Origin: Salinarimonas sp046292825
Lineage (GTDB): Bacteria > Pseudomonadota > Alphaproteobacteria > Rhizobiales > Beijerinckiaceae
Length of the DNA stretch: 64,000 nucleotides
NCBI RefSeq assembly: GCF_046292825.1
Contig: NZ_JBKBQG010000021.1
Span: 1 to 64,000 of the forward strand
Direction: 5' to 3'
Positions 62,410-64,000 of the stretch are shown in pieces (the first letter of the stretch is position 1; each line of letters begins with the position of its first letter). Position numbers and translations under genes: made by a program. Under the pieces are notes generated by a model. That model did not search any database, had not been told where the DNA came from, and was given only the letters and a program-made list of their open reading frames with translations.

Positions 62410-63636
62410 ATGCGTCTGCGGCCTCGTCGTCGTCGGTTCGGAAGGATGCGCTGGCTGTGCGCCACCGTCGCCCCCTGGGCGCTCGGCGCGGGGCTCGTCG
62501 TGTCCTTCACGGCGACGGCGGGCGTCAATCTCGACGTCGGCCAGTCGATCGAGACCCCCTCGCCGCTCGCGCGCGCCCTCGACGAGTCGGGCCTCGTCGC
62601 GCCGCTGCCGCGCGATCGTCTCGGCCGGCTCGCCGAGCGCATCGACGCCGCCGGCCTCGGCTTCTCGGAGCCCGTCCACGCAAGCCCCTTCGCCGCGCTC
62701 GATCCCGGCCTCGCGCCGCGCGACGAGCGCAAGAGCGGCTCGGACGCGCGCGCGCCTCTGCCGAGCCGCGCCGGACGGGGCGATGCGGCGGGCCGCGTTC
62801 CGATCTCGCTGTCCCGGCTCGGCCACGGGCTCGGCGAGAGCGGGCTCGCACCCTCGCTGCTCGCGCCGAGCGAGACCTGGCTGCCGCCCGCGCCGATCCT
62901 GCACGGGGAGGCGCTGCCGCTCGAGGTCGGCGTCGCCGGCACCTTCGAGCCGACCTTCGATTTCGACGCGGCCGCCCAGATCGCGACGACCGAGCGCACG
63001 CCCGAGGCGATCGCCCAGGGCTCGTCGGGCATCGGCATCGCCCACGGCGCGCCCGGCGAGGAGGGCGGAACGCCCCTCGTCGGCCGCGCCGCCTCGCTCG
63101 CCACCGCGACGCCGCCCTCGGCCTGGTCGCCCGTCGTCGTCGCCGCCGCGCCCGTGACGATGCGCATCGCCGCTGCGGTCGCGCTCGGGATCGGGCCGAA
63201 CTACCTCTCGCTGATCGATCGCGGGCGCATGGCGCGCGAGCGCCGCTGCCTCGCGGAGGCGGTCTATTTCGAATCGCGCAGCGAGCCGGAGGCGGGCCAG
63301 GCGGCGGTCGCGCAGGTTGTGCTCAACCGGGTCAAGAGCCGGCTCTACCCGAACACGATCTGCGGCGTCGTCTACCAGAACCGCCACCGCCATCTCGCCT
63401 GCCAATTCACCTTCGCCTGCGAGGGCCGGGCCTTGCGCATCAACGAGCCCGCCGCCTGGCGCCGCGCGCAGCGCATCGCCGATTCCGTGCTCGAAGGCGA
63501 GACCTTCCTCGCGAGCGTCGGCTTGGCGACCCATTACCACGCCGATTACGTGAACCCCCGCTGGGCGAGCCGCCTCATCCACAAGGACACGATCGGCCGC
63601 CACATCTTCTACCAGCTGCATCCCGGGCAGCGGTGA
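62410..63636 (+). CDS. SleB-type cell-wall hydrolase with long N-terminal extension
   Basis: A 408-residue protein. A basic start is followed by a membrane helix or signal (RWLCATVAPWALGAGLVVSF, about 13-37). A 230-residue low-complexity Ala/Pro-rich region follows. The Hydrolase_2 (SleB/CwlJ) domain lies at about 270-408, with LAEAVYFESRSEPEAGQAAV, VVLNRVKSRLYPNTICGVVY and SVGLATHYHADYVNPRW. The catalytic glutamate of the family is in the YFESR motif. It cleaves peptidoglycan in the periplasm. The ATG at 62410 is used; 62446 is an alternative. Confidence 0.9.
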   Translation: MRLRPRRRRFGRMRWLCATVAPWALGAGLVVSFTATAGVNLDVGQSIETPSPLARALDESGLVAPLPRDRLGRLAERIDAAGLGFSEPVHASPFAALDPGLAPRDERKSGSDARAPLPSRAGRGDAAGRVPISLSRLGHGLGESGLAPSLLAPSETWLPPAPILHGEALPLEVGVAGTFEPTFDFDAAAQIATTERTPEAIAQGSSGIGIAHGAPGEEGGTPLVGRAASLATATPPSAWSPVVVAAAPVTMRIAAAVALGIGPNYLSLIDRGRMARERRCLAEAVYFESRSEPEAGQAAVAQVVLNRVKSRLYPNTICGVVYQNRHRHLACQFTFACEGRALRINEPAAWRRAQRIADSVLEGETFLASVGLATHYHADYVNPRWASRLIHKDTIGRHIFYQLHPGQR

Positions 63637-64000
63637 GGTCGGCATCCCTCCCCGGAGGGGAGGGTGGACGCGGGAGCGCAAGCGACCGCGGCCGGGTGGG
63701 GCCCGGGTGGTGATTATGCTGTATGCGTCGGGCCCCACCCGACCTCTCTCGCTGACGCTCGCCAGGCCCCCCTCCCCGTAGGGGAGGGTGGACGTGGGAG
63801 CGGAGCGACCGCGGCCGGGTGGGGCCCGGGTGGTGATTATCCTGCATGCGTCGGGCCCCACCCGACCCCGTCGCTGCGCGCAGGGGCCACCCTCCCCTAC
63901 GGGGAGGGAATCCCATCCACATCCCTCTCGCGCCCTCCTCTCGACAAGGTCCCCGCGGGTGCGGATAAGGGAGGGACGGAAGCGAGGGGGCGATGGCGGT
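63637..64000. repeat. Tandem family B repeats at the window end
   Basis: No gene is visible. Two family B units follow in tandem, about 63646-63780 and 63763-63909. Shared blocks are CGGCCGGGTGGGGCCCGGGT, GGTGATTAT, ATGCGTCGGGCCCCACCCGA and a CTCCCCGTAGGGGAGG hairpin. The repeat period is about 123 bases (63664 versus 63787). The last 90 bases after 63910 hold nothing recognisable before the window ends. Confidence 0.8.

Overview
This is a 64 kb stretch of a very GC-rich (about 70 percent by eye) chromosome from an alphaproteobacterium, most likely a Hyphomicrobiales (Rhizobiales) member of the Salinarimonas/Methylobacterium type. The pointers are petABC genes, a sigma-32 with an RpoH box, two TRAP operons, a Yej-type ABC operon, a phasin, a perfect CtrA-type box upstream of fliG, and the rpmF-mtgA-ispA neighbourhood. 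The placement is inferred from gene content; no 16S gene is present. No phage, insertion sequence or CRISPR array was seen. The content is mostly core and metabolic, with a few accessory modules.

Layout. 0.3-5.8 kb: a catabolic operon (BKACE-family cleavage enzyme, TRAP transporter P-Q-M, RidA) facing a PAS-LuxR regulator across a promoter that holds an inverted repeat. 6-10 kb: a TetR/SDR divergent pair, tRNA-Arg(CCT), a DUF2333 protein, a second SDR behind a TPP riboswitch, and a small cysteine-rich exported protein. 10-19 kb: nuclease-fold protein, M48 lipoprotein protease, rpoH, AraC regulator, ParD/ParE toxin-antitoxin, DMT exporter, OmpA-type protein, lipoprotein, rpmF and mtgA. 19-24 kb: ispA, a CobW GTPase, kynA and a kynureninase-like PLP enzyme. 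24-31.6 kb: a full-length hydantoinase/5-oxoprolinase divergent from a second TRAP operon, with a 32-bp palindrome in the shared promoter, then a MarR regulator. 31.6-38.4 kb: petABC (minus strand), facing a Do-type protease plus two-component system. 38.4-46 kb: flgE and fliG diverging around a CtrA box, a PAP2 phosphatase, phasin, D,D-carboxypeptidase with SPOR domain, a J-domain protein and a VWA protein. 46-56 kb: a Yej operon with two substrate-binding proteins and a toxin-antitoxin pair spliced between its permease and ATPase genes, then deoB. 56-64 kb: VOC protein, DMT exporter, YihY/BrkB membrane protein, chemoreceptor, alpha/beta hydrolase, HAD nucleotidase and a SleB-type cell-wall hydrolase.

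Non-coding structure is rich. Two families of long intergenic palindromic repeats recur through the window. Family A has four copies of about 176 bp, each built from several hairpins. Family B has at least four sites with a GGTGGGGCCC-type core. A separate run of four consecutive hairpins lies between the second TRAP operon and the MarR gene. Regulatory sites worth attention are the TPP riboswitch with a Shine-Dalgarno-sequestering hairpin (9.7-9.86 kb), the 32-bp palindrome (27.6 kb), the LuxR/BKACE inverted repeat (4.95 kb), the phasin promoter/inverted repeat (42.66 kb) and CtrA-type boxes (39.9, 42.73 and 62.33 kb).

All product calls come from reading motifs, domain order and context in the sequence. 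No database search was run.
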